NCBI GenBank assembly: GCA_032622095.1
Contig: CP136061.1
Span: 124,012,754 to 124,076,753, forward strand
DNA length: 64,000 nucleotides
Origin: Siphonodentalium dalli
Taxonomy: Eukaryota > Mollusca > Scaphopoda > Gadilida > Siphonodentaliidae
Reading direction: 5' to 3'
Positions 9,328 through 20,149 of the stretch are shown here, piece by piece. Each line of letters starts with the position of its first letter. The first letter of the stretch is position 1. The position numbers and the translations under genes are program-made. The notes beneath the pieces are model-generated. The model was given only the letters and a program-made list of their open reading frames with translations. It was not told the origin of the DNA and made no database searches.

Positions 9328-9990
9328 TTTAAAGATATATAACAATTTTGAAATAGTTTTATGGTTATAAAATAATAAATATGAATCGAAGACCCATGTT
9401 CGGAAACGCTTCTATCAATTAATATTGATTTTATTTCGAATATTGTATTGTAAAATGAGATGATTAAATGGGATACTTCTAATTTTAGAACAGACCATCC
9501 AGGCGATGCCATATAGCGATAGAGATCATTAGGGATAGGATAGGATAGGATAGGATATTTTATTTAAATATACACATATTAATGCATGATACATTTGACA
9601 AATATTACATTGTATATTCGAGGGGGTGGCATAGTCAGGCTAGACTGTCTTACTGCCGCCCCCTTAGGGTGTTTCCATAGCTATGCCCCGAACGGCAAAT
9701 GTCCCAGATTGATTGTTTGTATTGTTTTATTACATAGTTATAAGCGATAAAGAGTCTAATTAACGTTTATTTGTGACAAAATTACACAATAAAATATCCG
9801 GTCTCTGTTAACAGTAACCACTATTGTTCGTTAGCTAAACAACCACACGTTTTTGACCACAAAATATTCGAAATATAATCAATATTAATTGATAGAAGCA
9901 TTTCCAGAGAGGGGTCTTCGATTCATATTTAATATTTTATACCCGGTAACTATATAACACATGTTTACAAAGAGATAGACCATCTTCAAA
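9328..9990 (+). mobile_element. TTAA-type inverted-repeat element, copy 2
   Basis: Same family as 37565-38093. The left end 'ttttaaagatatataacaat' and right end 'agagatagaccatcttcaaa' are imperfect inverted repeats of about 110 bp. Internal blocks such as 'aaaatgagatgattaaatgg' and 'gtcccagattgattgtttgt' are nearly identical to copy 3. The right-hand TTAA has decayed to TCAA. It is longer than copy 3 because of a nested 129-bp insertion. Confidence 0.75.
9535..9663 (-). mobile_element. Nested retroposon (SINE-like) with (TATCC)n tail
   Basis: Comparison with copy 3, where 'ataatca|gggtgttcc' is uninterrupted, shows that this segment is an insertion. TTAGGG occurs immediately before (9529-9534) and after (9664-9669), as a 6-bp target duplication. 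On the minus strand it starts GGGGGCGGCAGTAAGACAGT and ends in an A/T-rich stretch plus repeats of TATCC, the layout of a short retroposon or a LINE 3' end. Confidence 0.7.
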
Positions 9991-10082
9991 ACAGTTCGAC
10001 GTGGGACGATAAACTATACAATATACGCCCATCATGGCATTATTTAATATACCTTTTTTCATCGACACGTCTTGCCAGGTCC

Positions 10083-10265
10083 ACGCTCTTTATAATGTGT
10101 TTTCACTGTTGCCCGCGCCATTCGACGAAATGACGTTTATACGTCCATCAGTATAGTATTCAGAATCGAATCTGTCCAATATTAACCTATATGAATATAT
10201 ACGGCCAGTATGAACCTAATTGCCTGAGGCTATGTTGACACAGAACAATCCTGATTGAACCACTT
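10083..10265 (+). repeat. Dispersed repeat family R1, copy 1
   Basis: The block 'cacgctctttataatgtgttttcactgt...cgcgccat ... aggctatgttgaca' has relatives at 14995-15200 (plus) and 16050-16260 (minus). Identity is moderate. No coding frame. Confidence 0.5.
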
Positions 10266-10756
10266 CTAAACCCTCTACTTGTAGAGAACCAGTTATTTAT
10301 TGACTACCATGCAACCAATACACTTCCTGCACATGTAATAAGCTTATTGCAACAACCTGCGCCATGACCACCAAGGCGATCTATTTCCTAATGGGTAATT
10401 ATGTGTTACTAAATGTTCTTAGAGCACAATCCCATTGTCACAATCGTTCCCTGATTTTTGGTAAAGCACACCAATTCCCAAGGCTGGCGAAGGAATAGTT
10501 CAGTGATTATCCCATTGTTAGGAATACGCAACTCATAAGTGACATAACAGACAAATCGCACGGGCACTTCAAAGTGGGACCAGTCCGTGTTGTTTCGGAC
10601 ATATCTATTCACATTCAAAGGGGACCAGTTCATGTTAATCACGTTGTTGGGAGTGGCTGACCGGCTAGTGTGTCCAATCGCGGCCAGCGCACGGATTGTG
10701 CGTCGTGGTCTAAACACGCTCAACGGCACATTTCCAGTTGATTGCATTATCTGGGA

Positions 10757-10845
10757 TCAATTGTGCTCTAAGTCGACCAGAGCACGCGAATAGTTCTTTA
10801 CCAGAATAAATCTCGTCTTCGACTCGATTGATTCTGGTAAAGAAC
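10757..10845. repeat. Two adjacent small hairpins
   Basis: GTGCTCT ... AGAGCAC lies near 10763-10786. It is followed by GTTCTTTACCAGAAT (10793-10807), exactly repeated in reverse complement at 10831-10845. No transcript can be assigned. Confidence 0.55.
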
Positions 10846-12700
10846 AATTATTGTACTCTAACCCTTACTTACATTTTTGTGTCCAGGTTTTGGATACTCA
10901 TTTACCATTTGATCATTGTTAAACAAACTATGTTCCTATATTTCAATAACTTATCTGAGATCGGCTCAAACAGCATTTTCTTCTTTAACTAAGGTTGCGT
11001 TCGCCATAAACAACATGCAATTTCATCGCGTGCAGTTGTTGGGGCGATCGTCTCGGTTTTCTTATCACAATGTTACTACAATTTTTCTCACTACATTTGA
11101 TGCGCATCAGGCGGTCAGAAATCGCGTGTAATATTGAGCACTTCAGTCGTTGATAAGGCATATTATGATACCTCTCAGACCCTAAGCTTGCATAAAGGCA
11201 GTCTGGTCTCAACAACGCAGGTAATTTCATAAACTGACGAGCGATGTTTTCAACAAACGAAAACATATTGAAAAATTTCATGCTGATTGATTCGGCAAAT
11301 GTTAGTTTCTACTATTGTTCGTGTAAGCATTGCCCCCTGCGGACCCTGAAATTAAGCTGCGAAGATCAAACGCTATTTTCGTGGACCCCTGCTCTTTTTC
11401 AGAAATTCAACTGTAACTTTGATAATATCATAAATCATAAAATAAGCTACCCCACATGAAGCTCGTTAAGAAATGAAATTCTCACGCCCGTATTTATACA
11501 ACTGCAGAGAATTACATTTGTTACCTCGTGTTACATTATGACAATTTGCAAATCCTTCTCACCTCTAAGGCATAAACAACCTTTATTTCCCCATACCCTA
11601 CCGACCATATATAAACCCCCAGTTTATACATGTTATTGAGTTTTGTTTATTTAAATATTTCTTCTTGTTTATGCATAAAAAGTAATTTGTTATAACATTG
11701 GCCACTTGTCTATATAATTATGGCCAGCCATGTACTTTAACTTTATCTATTGTATATATATAGTCACACAGGGAATGACCTCTTTTTGTGAACTTTATGT
11801 TTGATGTTCCTGTTTATGACAAAACTACTTAGAATGCTGTTGAAACACACTTCTGTATTTTGAAGGTTAACAGGAACGCTATTAGAACTTTTTCTAAAAT
11901 TAGAATTCGAGATTAATGGATTGGGGTTCAATGTCGTTTCAACCACTAGGCCATATCGCGACCGTGACGAAGAACAGAAACAGGTAATCAGACAAATCTA
12001 TTGTAGCTGAGTAATACTTAAAACACAACACAGGGGATAATGAAGTTAATGGGAGCTTCGTTCGTGTATCAAACCTTCAACTGCGGTGGTGTTGAATCGA
12101 ATTGAAGGAAAGAACATAGCTGGCTAATAGCACTTCTTTACCATCAATGGTATTGACACGTTATGCAGATGTCACTTCCTGCACGTGGAGTCAGCTTATT
12201 ATTGGTCACCGACTTCGTCTCGAGTCTCCTACAAGCTCTTGGGCCGTTAACTATTTCTGTTGGACCATTAATACACCTCATTGCCCTGCACCATCATGTT
12301 TGTTATATTATTAAATCCTTATATAGATGGTGTACCTGCTTGGTATTCATCACCAACGCACCTGTTTAAAACGACCTCGTATCGTGTGGCCACCCTTACG
12401 GATGCGAGTGTGGTGTATTGGTATCGGAAATCCTGACATTCGTCAGTATGAACGATATCTGACACGCAATTGCCAAGAATAAATTAGTTTTGCACCAATC
12501 TAAATCATCTACGATAAACAAAGTTGTTACCAAGTTAAAACAAAAGTATCGAAACTCGTTCAGATAGTGTGTTTGCTATCCGTGTATCAGCCTACTCTCT
12601 GTCACTTGCCCTTTTAAATAGTATTAACAGAGTAATCTGGGCGTAGATGTCGTGAAAATTTTGGCGCCTCAGATAAGATAAATGTAGACGGGCACTTCAT
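10846..12700. other. No recognised gene; AT-rich unassigned sequence
   Basis: Frames are short and without family resemblance. The strand opposite 11890-11965 has a faint tRNA-like box A, described under findings. The frame at 10409-10747 (minus, 112 codons) has no recognisable family. Confidence 0.45.
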
Positions 12701-12710
12701 ACATTATTCT

Positions 12711-13137
12711 CATCGACCATATACGTGTGACATATGTATGGTGTGTCATATTTACAAATTTATTCTTTTGTCAGGTCTTATCGCGTTTACAATAAACCTA
12801 ATATGGCACCAACATTGGGGCAAGGGACCACCACGGTAACCGCCGAAAGCACGCATGAGACATAGTATATTGTGTAGATGTATCCATAGTCTTGAGCTCC
12901 TCTCCTGTGTATACAGAATCATTCTTATTTGACCAAGCCACTGATAATTCAAATATCAAACAGCTTGTTTCAGAAACATATCGTTTTTCTCGTAGTGGCA
13001 TCCACTATATACGTGTGACATATGTGATGATGGCACATTTGCCTATTTATTTATATTCTTTCGTTCAATCGAATGTATCATTCATTTGGGACCAAGAACC
13101 ACTACCATAACCGACGAACACATGCGTGATACATGAC
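12711..13137 (+). repeat. Diverged direct duplication, period about 290 bp
   Basis: 'atatacgtgtgacatatgt' starts both 12719-12870 and 13007-13137. Each continues to 'gggacca(c/a)...ccac(g/t)a(c)cgtaac', then 'acgcatgaga' or 'tgcgtgata'. The second copy runs straight into the minus-strand zinc-finger relic. Confidence 0.55.
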
Positions 13138-13436
13138 ATATGGCATCACATTCGTATGGGCAATTGTCTGTGTCATTTCATATGATCTGCAAAGTTTCCA
13201 GACTGATTAAACGATGTCCGACACACGTGACACTAGTATGGTAGATCGCCGGTGTACTAGTATATTCTCTTGTGTGTTCCCAGGTTTTACGAATCACTAA
13301 ATGTCTTATATATGGCCCACGTCACACTCGTATGGGCGATCGCCGCTGTTTGTCCTCTAATGCATTGTCAGACTCCATATGTGACTGAATTTATTCTGAC
13401 ACACGTCGCACTCGTATGCTCGCCAATCGACGGGTG
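13125..13436 (-). pseudogene. C2H2 zinc-finger relic, about three fingers
   Basis: Reading the minus strand from about 13416 gives Y-E-C-D-V-C-Q-N-K-F-S-H-I-W-S-L-T-M-H, a stop, then R-T-N-S-G-D-R-P-Y-E-C-D-V. That is a C2H2 finger (C-x2-C-x3-F-x5-L-x2-H) with its S-G-D-R-P-Y linker. A second good finger lies lower: T-G-D-L-P-Y, stop, C-H-V-C-R-T-S-F-N-Q-S-G-N-F-A-D-H-M-K, stop, H. A third start, P-Y-E-C-D-A, follows near 13160. Unit spacing is about 83-92 bp. Several in-frame stops and a lost second His show it is dead. Better conserved in sequence than the array at 1.2-2.9 kb. Confidence 0.75.
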
Positions 13437-13437
13437 A

Positions 13438-13620
13438 TTTTACATCAAAAGCTGGCGTTTTGTTTACTTCGAAACTCGTTGCCTGTTTTTTTTACACCAA
13501 TAGCTGGCGATTTCACTTCCTAAGTGGTGACCTTATTTTATATCAAAAGCTGGCGATTTTACACCAAAACTCGGTAGTTGCATCAAAAGCCGCCAGTTAC
13601 ATCAAAATCTGCCGTCAATT
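13438..13620. repeat. Degenerate tandem repeat of 'acatcaaaagctggcgattt'
   Basis: Related motifs ('acatcaaaagctggcg', 'acaccaatagctggcgattt', 'atatcaaaagctggcgattt', 'gcatcaaaagccgcc', 'acatcaaaatctgcc') recur about six times at irregular 20-60 bp spacing next to the zinc-finger relic. Confidence 0.6.
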
Positions 13621-14004
13621 GTCTCTTGGAGTAGCTGTGGTTTCTATCTTACAAAAATGGACACACATGTTAAGAAACAAGAGCTCGAAAATGGTGAGAA
13701 ATGCAGGACAAAAAAGTAATGGAGCGGTCACGCGGATAGTGTCTGGCGACTTAATCGAGGGAACGATCTTGACGTGTGACCTTATAAGGGTAAAGACGAC
13801 GGATAAGGGGCCAGAATTTCTTGCACAAGATCGGAGCAGAATTGCAACAGCTAATTGGTAAGATAATTTTATTTTAGACCTGACATTCTTATACAATGCA
13901 CGGAATGAAATACATGTATGTTATCACCATATGGACTGACGGGGTAAAATCAAGGATCAAGTACTACCTCACAACGTTCCTCTGTGAAGCATGTTATACT
14001 TATG

Positions 14005-14058
14005 ACATGTATACACAAACACACGCTCGGTACATGTATACACAAACACACGCTCGGT
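14005..14058. repeat. Perfect 27-bp tandem duplication
   Basis: 'acatgtatacacaaacacac' followed by 'gctcggt' occurs twice back to back. Confidence 0.85.
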
Positions 14059-14994
14059 ACAGGACCAGCTACTCGAAATGCTGCAAGCTGAGACCTGAAT
14101 ATGTACTTATTCTGCATGAAACACATGCTGATCAATGCAGATGCATTTAACCTCAGACTGGATGGTGTTAAATTTTCCTATCGTCCTGATACATTCTAAC
14201 AGTGTTCTTTTGATTCAGCTGAAAATTCTAAATGTCGTAAATTGGAGTGCGATGAGGTGTAGAGGTGTTGCGAAAATTGATATTGATTTGGATGCAGGAG
14301 AACATATCATTTGGCGCGAATGGGAAAGGGTCGAAAAACTTTGATGTGTCACTGGAAAGATATATAAGATTCTTAGAAATGTATTCAGCGAAGGGTGTGC
14401 TGCATTTCTTATTGAGCTGATTCGATACGAGATGGGATAATGTTGTTGCCCACATGAGCACAAAGCTAACTCAGCCAGATGCATATGAACGGGATAAGAA
14501 GGCCGAACATACTCATGTGTTATAATATCATTTCGCCATGAACTATGTGTGTGCATTTTAGGATGAGATTCGAAGTGCCCTATGGAGCAGACCCAGTGTG
14601 TTGCTATTTACTGCAGTCGATATAAAAGGCAATGATGTGAAGACATTACGTGTATGTTCTGCTTATAAAGACAATAGCAAGGACACTGGACATTTATCAT
14701 TAAACTATTTAAGGAAATTCTGAACAATTACGGTGACATCACAGAGGAAATAATAGGAACAACCAACGTGGTCATGCTATCCGAGTAAACAGCTTGTTCT
14801 CCCGAAAACCAATACAGTATCTGTTTATAACATAATTTGTTTCAGGACGATAATCTGCTTATTGAATCGCCTCATTTTGAGTCGACAATGAACTGAAAAT
14901 GAGAGCGGTTTAGTCACATTTTCGACTAATAATGACTTCAGTATAGGTTCTTTATGTGCGGACAATGACACAAATAAGCCATTAAACACTACTT

Positions 14995-15200
14995 AAAACG
15001 TGTATGCTCTTTAACATGTATTTTCACCGTGGTCCACGCCATAAAACAGAATAACAGACATGAGTCCGTTATCTGCTTATTTCAGAATCAAATAATCACA
15101 CATTATGAACCTATCCCACATTATAGGTCGATTATGCGCGTATTTGCGCTAGGATATGTTGGAGTCAATGATGGCGATAGTAGGTGACAATAAATCGTTT
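14995..15200 (+). repeat. Dispersed repeat family R1, copy 2
   Basis: Contains 'tgctctttaacatgtatttt', 'caccgtggtccacgccataa' and 'taggtcgattatgcgcgtat'. It matches the inverted copy at 16050-16260 over about 200 bp. Confidence 0.65.
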
Positions 15201-16040
15201 TTGTAAAAACTCAAGTAAAAAATTGTTTAAAGTAAACCTGCCCGAGCAGGTTGGGTAGCATTTCTCCATAAATAAAAACTCACTCGCGTCATAAATTCTA
15301 TCCCGTTTCCAAACTCATTATAAACTTCACTTACAATGTGCTCAAATGTTCAAATGGATGGTATTTACAGATATGGATAATATAGTTTTACTTTGCTTCC
15401 TTGTCGTTCGGATTTTTGTTCGTCGGGATTGTCGAAGCAATATGGTTTTGGAAAGTAGTAGACCCTACATATTTTAGAAATGCATGTGTATGTTTTTTAC
15501 GACGTCCCCTGGCGGACATATTGGACTATTAAAATTGCAACGAAAAATTATTCTCACCTGGTTTTCCAATGATTGAAACTGCTCAAAATAGATCTACACC
15601 CCAACAAATGATTATTATCAATTGAAAATGCGACACTGAATTGGTTTTGGATGGACTTGCTACAGTTTAATCAATTAAGCTGCGCAAAATGTTGAACGAA
15701 GACTCTCGAAATGCTGATGTCCAAAAATGCACCAGCGATAGCTCAACTTCATAGTCCAAAAAATTTGTTCCGAATATATAGCTATTAAAAAAGTTTTAAT
15801 CCTGCCACAATCCAATTATGCTACAAACCAGTTTTCCATACTTCGTGGTTTTGTTTATTCCGAGTGACCTCGCAGAAGTATTGAAGTGACGACGTTAGAA
15901 ATTTTGATCAGGTGAGTTATGTATCTTCGCATTAATATTCAATTGAAGAAAATATTATAGCAAGAAATTGCAAGGGAAATGACCAAAAAAAAAGTTTATT
16001 GAACATCGAGCGAACACATCAATCGAGTTGTCGCTAATTT
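15201..16040. other. No recognised gene
   Basis: AT-rich, short frames only. It forms the spacer between the inverted R1 copies. Confidence 0.45.
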
Positions 16041-16049
16041 ACACGGCAT

Positions 16050-16260
16050 ACAGCTTACTGGTGATATACGCCGAAAGCTCAAAATATCCTCGCGAAAATA
16101 CGCACATAATCGACCTACAATGTGAATAGGTACAACATGTGATTTTTTGATTGTGAAATAAGCAAATAATGGACTCAACGCCATTATTTCGTTTTATGGC
16201 GCAGACCACAGTGAAAACACATGTTAAAGAGCGTACACCTATTATAAGCAGATAAGTGTG
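16050..16260 (-). repeat. Dispersed repeat family R1, copy 3 (inverted)
   Basis: The reverse complement carries 'gctctttaacatgtgttttc', 'actgtggtctgcgccataaa' and 'taggtcgattatgtgcgtat', pairing with 14995-15200 as an inverted repeat about 1 kb apart. A single diverged unit resembling the 84-bp zinc-finger repeat may lie just beyond, at about 16345-16405. Confidence 0.6.
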
Positions 16261-16409
16261 AACTTTCGGGAGAACAGGCTGGAAAGCTCTATGTCGAACG
16301 CAGAGCCGTTCCGATAATGCTGGAAAAATACATAGGAAGCAGTGACAATCATCTGCTAACTCGGTTGAGTTCAGTAATATCTCCCCACAACGCACATGCA
16401 ATCGACCTC

Positions 16410-17255
16410 AGATATCACAACGACTGTTTCAGGGACACCGTTTCCCCCATGTCTCACGGATAGATACATATGATATCAGATCATGATAGACAGTCATGTT
16501 GTGTTGAGCAAATACGCATGATTGATTCTCACAAGCAATCAAGCGCCAACCTTTCCACTACTAACAGTGAGGTGCATCTGCCCTGGACAACATGTACCTG
16601 CTTATACTAGAACATGGATGACATCAAGAGTTACGAAACACCTTCCCCACATGAGTCATATCGTCCAGAAGTGTGTGAAAACAACATCTATTCTCCCCAT
16701 ATACATGCAACAAACAAATGGTTCAGTACCTTATCACATCACTTTGGCAACTGCGTTGTGGACCGCTGTGAATTATAAGAACTGCCATGTGATATGTGGT
16801 TGGGTTCTGGGTGCCATGGGTTATGTCTTGCAAGCTACCAACTTCACTGGAGCAATAACAATTTATACAATTTTCAACATAGTTGAGTTTATATTATCAC
16901 AACCCACACTATAACACAACATTAATTGATACATGAAACTTAACTGAATCTTTGAGTCTTTATGTTAGAACCGATGCATATATCGATTATATGCTTATTT
17001 CTCGACTTTAGCTGGTTCCTATGTTGACAGTGGGTGGGTCCTTATCACTGGAACCAACGTTCACTCCAGCCTTTAGATATACAAAACCAGATTTCTAGCT
17101 GATAGACTACGTGAGGCCTTAGTTGTCGAAAATATTCATATTTGTTCCAATCACCGTAAACAGAAAAACATTAAAACGCATACAGTTTCGTTCATGTTTA
17201 CCATGACCATCGCGTAAACAGCATGTTATCACAAAGATCTACTATATTTTACCTT
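16410..17255. other. No recognised gene
   Basis: The longest frame, 16522-16914 (130 codons, plus), has a hydrophobic C-terminal half but no recognisable motif. I do not call it a gene. Confidence 0.4.
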
Positions 17256-17258
17256 AGC

Positions 17259-17610
17259 AAGAGCCTGGTTGTGTTACAGAAGACAGCACAATGCTACTGG
17301 CTAATCACACACAAATGGCATAAACGCTCTTTATTAGTTCCATATCAGGAATTCACCAACGAAGAACGCTCTTTGTGTTTACCATCATAATATAAACAAA
17401 CACCAGAAAAGTAACTTGTTATGCCTTTGTTTACATAACAATGGTCAAACAGATGACAATAACATACTGTTTATGCGATATTTCTTATTTGTATACGGAC
17501 AAAGTCTGTCTACATTTTGATGTTCTTTCTGTTTGTGGCGGTTTTTGACGGGTGTAATTATTTTCACAGGATACCCACCGCCAATGCCAACCGTACCTTT
17601 AAACATGAAT
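17259..17610 (+). repeat. Dispersed repeat family R2, copy 1
   Basis: About 350 bp matching the inverted segment 62342-62725. Landmarks in order are 'gtgttacagaag', 'aaacgctctttatta', 'ccatatcagga', a second 'aacgctcttt', 'tgtttaccat', 'tgacaataacatact', 'caaagtctgtc', 'ggcggtttttgacgg' and 'acccaccgccaa'. No terminal inverted repeat or coding frame was found. Confidence 0.7.
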
Positions 17611-18235
17611 ATGGTTTTACATCATGATATTAACTGTCCAACTTACACATACAACACTTTTCTAAAAGTAATCAAATACTTTTTAATTACATCCGATTAC
17701 TTTGAGATTATTTAATGAAGACATTCGTATTATAGTTTGACATAGTGTGTTCGATATTAAAGAGACACACAGTTTAGTCACCCTCACAATTAAACTTTAA
17801 AAATTGAACATAAGCCCTGTCATATGTGATAGATTTAAATTGTAAATCTTCAACACAATAGGACGTCTGGAAGTTCTGATCTAAACTTTCTACATAAATA
17901 ATCTAGAATAATTTGGCAAGAGGTATTTAAAAAGTTCGTGATTCAAATGACCTTATAGTATAAGTTAATAAGTCTGTCCGCGGCATGAAACAATCCAACG
18001 CGACATGAAACAAGCCAGCATACCCCTAAATACCATGATGTGAACTTCAACTGTGTGAAATTTGTCTAACCGGGACAACACTATATAAAACATGGTCTGC
18101 ATTTCCTCACAGCTAAGTAGCATACGATATCAAACGGACATGGCTCATTCGAGCTTCGAAATTCTACGTAATTTGGTAGGATGTATAAGATAGGTTTACA
18201 AATACACGAAATATTGATATAGCGGCTTCATATGC
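17611..18235. other. No recognised gene
   Basis: AT-rich sequence with no repeat or gene I can support. Confidence 0.45.
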
Positions 18236-18239
18236 TTTG

Positions 18240-18480
18240 AGAAATTCTTTCCATGGTCACAGCTATTTTCTAGTTGTTTTCAGAAGTGTGACAGATGCTT
18301 TGTATTTGTACCATATCAGGAAGAGGCTAATGCGGATCGCTCTTTTCTGTTCCATGCCGTGCAAATTGCTTTTGTTGGGGACCCAATCATCGTGTTCAAA
18401 GTTACATTTGTTATGACTCCAATGCGTCTTTCTGGGACATCATATAATGCTCATGAAAAGGGTAGTTACATATTCCGATA
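18240..18480 (+). repeat. Dispersed repeat family R3, copy 1
   Basis: Matches 39419-39640 in reverse. Shared landmarks: 'ttttctagttgtttt', 'agaagtg', 'accatatcaggaa', 'gctaatgcgg', 'cgctcttttctgtt', 'gggacccaa', 'gtgttcaaagtta' and 'caatgcgtctttctg'. The 5' half also resembles 32970-33110 and 38660-38790. The short frames over copies 1 and 4 encode similar peptides, but this follows from DNA identity. Confidence 0.65.
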
Positions 18481-18654
18481 CCGGGATTCAAAAGCGAATA
18501 TTATTAGATGTATTCACCAAGTGCACTTAACTCTACCATCAAGACAAAACATCTTGATCCATTAAACCAACGCACACACGCTTGCATGTGACACGAATCT
18601 CATGTTCTCTGGGTACATTTGCACGAAACAATCTATACAATATAATCAAAATAA

Positions 18655-19455
18655 TCTCATATATATTTTGAAGACCTCTGTCTGTCTGTATGTCTGTCTG
18701 TCTGTATGTCATTGATACAAATCTACGATTCTCGACCGATCGGGACGAAACTTGGTACGTGCGTGTAGTTTGACCAGGCGGTGGACGTTGTCGTATTGGC
18801 GAGCCCGTGCAGCGCATGCGCAGACGAGATCTCGGAAACGGGTGGAGCTATCGACTTGAAATTTGGTATGTGAATGTATCTTGCCCCGGATACGAATTTT
18901 ATCGGATCGCCGAGCCCGTGCGACGCCAACTTCGCGCATGCGCAGACGAGATCTAGCAAACGGTGGAGCTATCGACTTGAAATTTGCTATGTGAATGTAT
19001 CTTGCCCCGGATACGAATTTTATCGGGTCGCCGAGCCCGTGCGACGCCAGCTTCGCGCATGCGCAGACCGGATCTCGGAAACGGGTGGAGCTATCGGCTT
19101 GAAATTTGGTATGTGAATGTATCTTGCCCCGGATACGAATTTTATCGTGAAATTTGTTTTTTGAATAGCCCGAACAACGTCGGGCTCTGCCCCGGATACG
19201 AATTTTATCGGGTCGCCGAGCCCGTGCGACGCCAGCTTCGCGCATGCGCAGACCGTATCTCGGAAACGGGTAGAGCTATCGACTTGAAATTTGCTATGTG
19301 AATGTATCTTGCCCCGGATAAGAATTTTATCGGGTCGCCGAGCCCGTGCGACGCCAGCTTCGCGCATGCGCAGACCAGATCTCGGAAACGGGTGGAGCTA
19401 TCGACTTGAAATTTGGATTTTGAATAGCCCGGACAACGTCGGGCTCATCGGCTAG
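18655..19455 (+). mobile_element. Non-autonomous Helitron, copy 1 (801 bp)
   Basis: Starts TCTCATATATATTTTG directly after A, followed by a (GTCT)n run. It ends with a hairpin (AGCCC-g-GAC / GTC-GGGCT, 19426-19445), then CATCGGCTAG. A 5' TC, a 3' hairpin a few bases before CTAG and insertion between A and T are the defining Helitron signs. The body consists of ~121-bp GC-rich units (starts at 18881, 19002, 19124, 19188 and 19309, the fourth shortened). An internal 3'-end-like hairpin lies at 19167-19186. No Rep/helicase is encoded; the many short frames in both strands are repeat shadows. Its end is fused directly to the start of copy 2. Confidence 0.8.
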
Positions 19456-20004
19456 TCTCATATATATTTTGAAGACCTCTGTCTGTTTGTCTGTTTGTTT
19501 GTCTGTCTGTCATTTATACAAATCTACGATTCTCGACCGATCGGGACGAAACTTGGTACGTGTGTGTAGTTTGACCGGGCGGTCGTCGTTGTCGTATTGG
19601 CGAGCCCGTGCGGCGCCCGCTTCGCGCATGCGCAGACGAGATCTCGGAAACGGGTGGAGCTATCGAATTGAAATTTGCTACGTGAATGTATCTTGCCCCG
19701 GATACGAATTTCATCGGGTCGCCGAGCCCGTGCGACGCCAGATTCGCGCATGCGCAGACGAGATCTCGGAAACGGGTGGAGCTATCGACTTCAAATTTGC
19801 TATGTGAATGTATATATCATGCCCCGGATACGAATTTTATCGGGTCGCCGAGCCCGTGCGACGCCAGCTTCGCGCATGCGCAGACCAGATCTCGGAAACG
19901 GGTAGAGCTATCGACTTGAAATTTGGTTACGTCGGGCTGGGTAGAGCTATCGACTTGAAATTTGGTTTTTGAATAGCCCGGACAACGTCGGGCTCATCGG
20001 CTAG
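19456..20004 (+). mobile_element. Non-autonomous Helitron, copy 2 (549 bp), fused head to tail with copy 1
   Basis: Begins TCTCATATATATTTTGAAGA immediately after the CTAG of copy 1. It shares the (GTCT)n/(GTTT)n run, the 'cgaccgatcgggacgaaac' block and fewer ~120-bp units. It ends with the same hairpin (19976-19995) and CATCGGCTAG, followed by host T at 20005. Copy 1 has host A on its left and copy 2 host T on its right, so the pair behaves as a single A|T insertion. A remnant 'ttacgtcgggctgggtagag' at 19927 suggests internal rearrangement near the 3' end. Confidence 0.8.
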
Positions 20005-20149
20005 TATAATATAATTTGTTTGTTAGGGAGACTGTACCCACGTTCTGGTGAAATTCGTAGCATCTTAAAAATTCAATTGTTCTTTTCAGGCATGATATTA
20101 TTTACCCCCCCCCCCTCAAGTTCGCCTGCGCGCGGATGTGGAAGATATG

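Noticed and set aside
10409-10747. 112-codon minus frame with a W/V-rich middle, considered as a Cys-loop receptor segment
   Set aside because: No Cys-loop, membrane or loop-C motif could be aligned; chance frame more likely.
13460-13861. 133-codon plus frame
   Set aside because: The first half lies in the 'catcaaaagctggcgattt' repeat and no family motif is present.
16522-16914. 130-codon plus frame with hydrophobic C-terminus
   Set aside because: No motif and no supporting context; composition fits AT-rich sequence.
18709-19905. Many overlapping frames on both strands, up to 178 codons
   Set aside because: They are readings of the GC-rich Helitron tandem units; the same peptide recurs with each unit.
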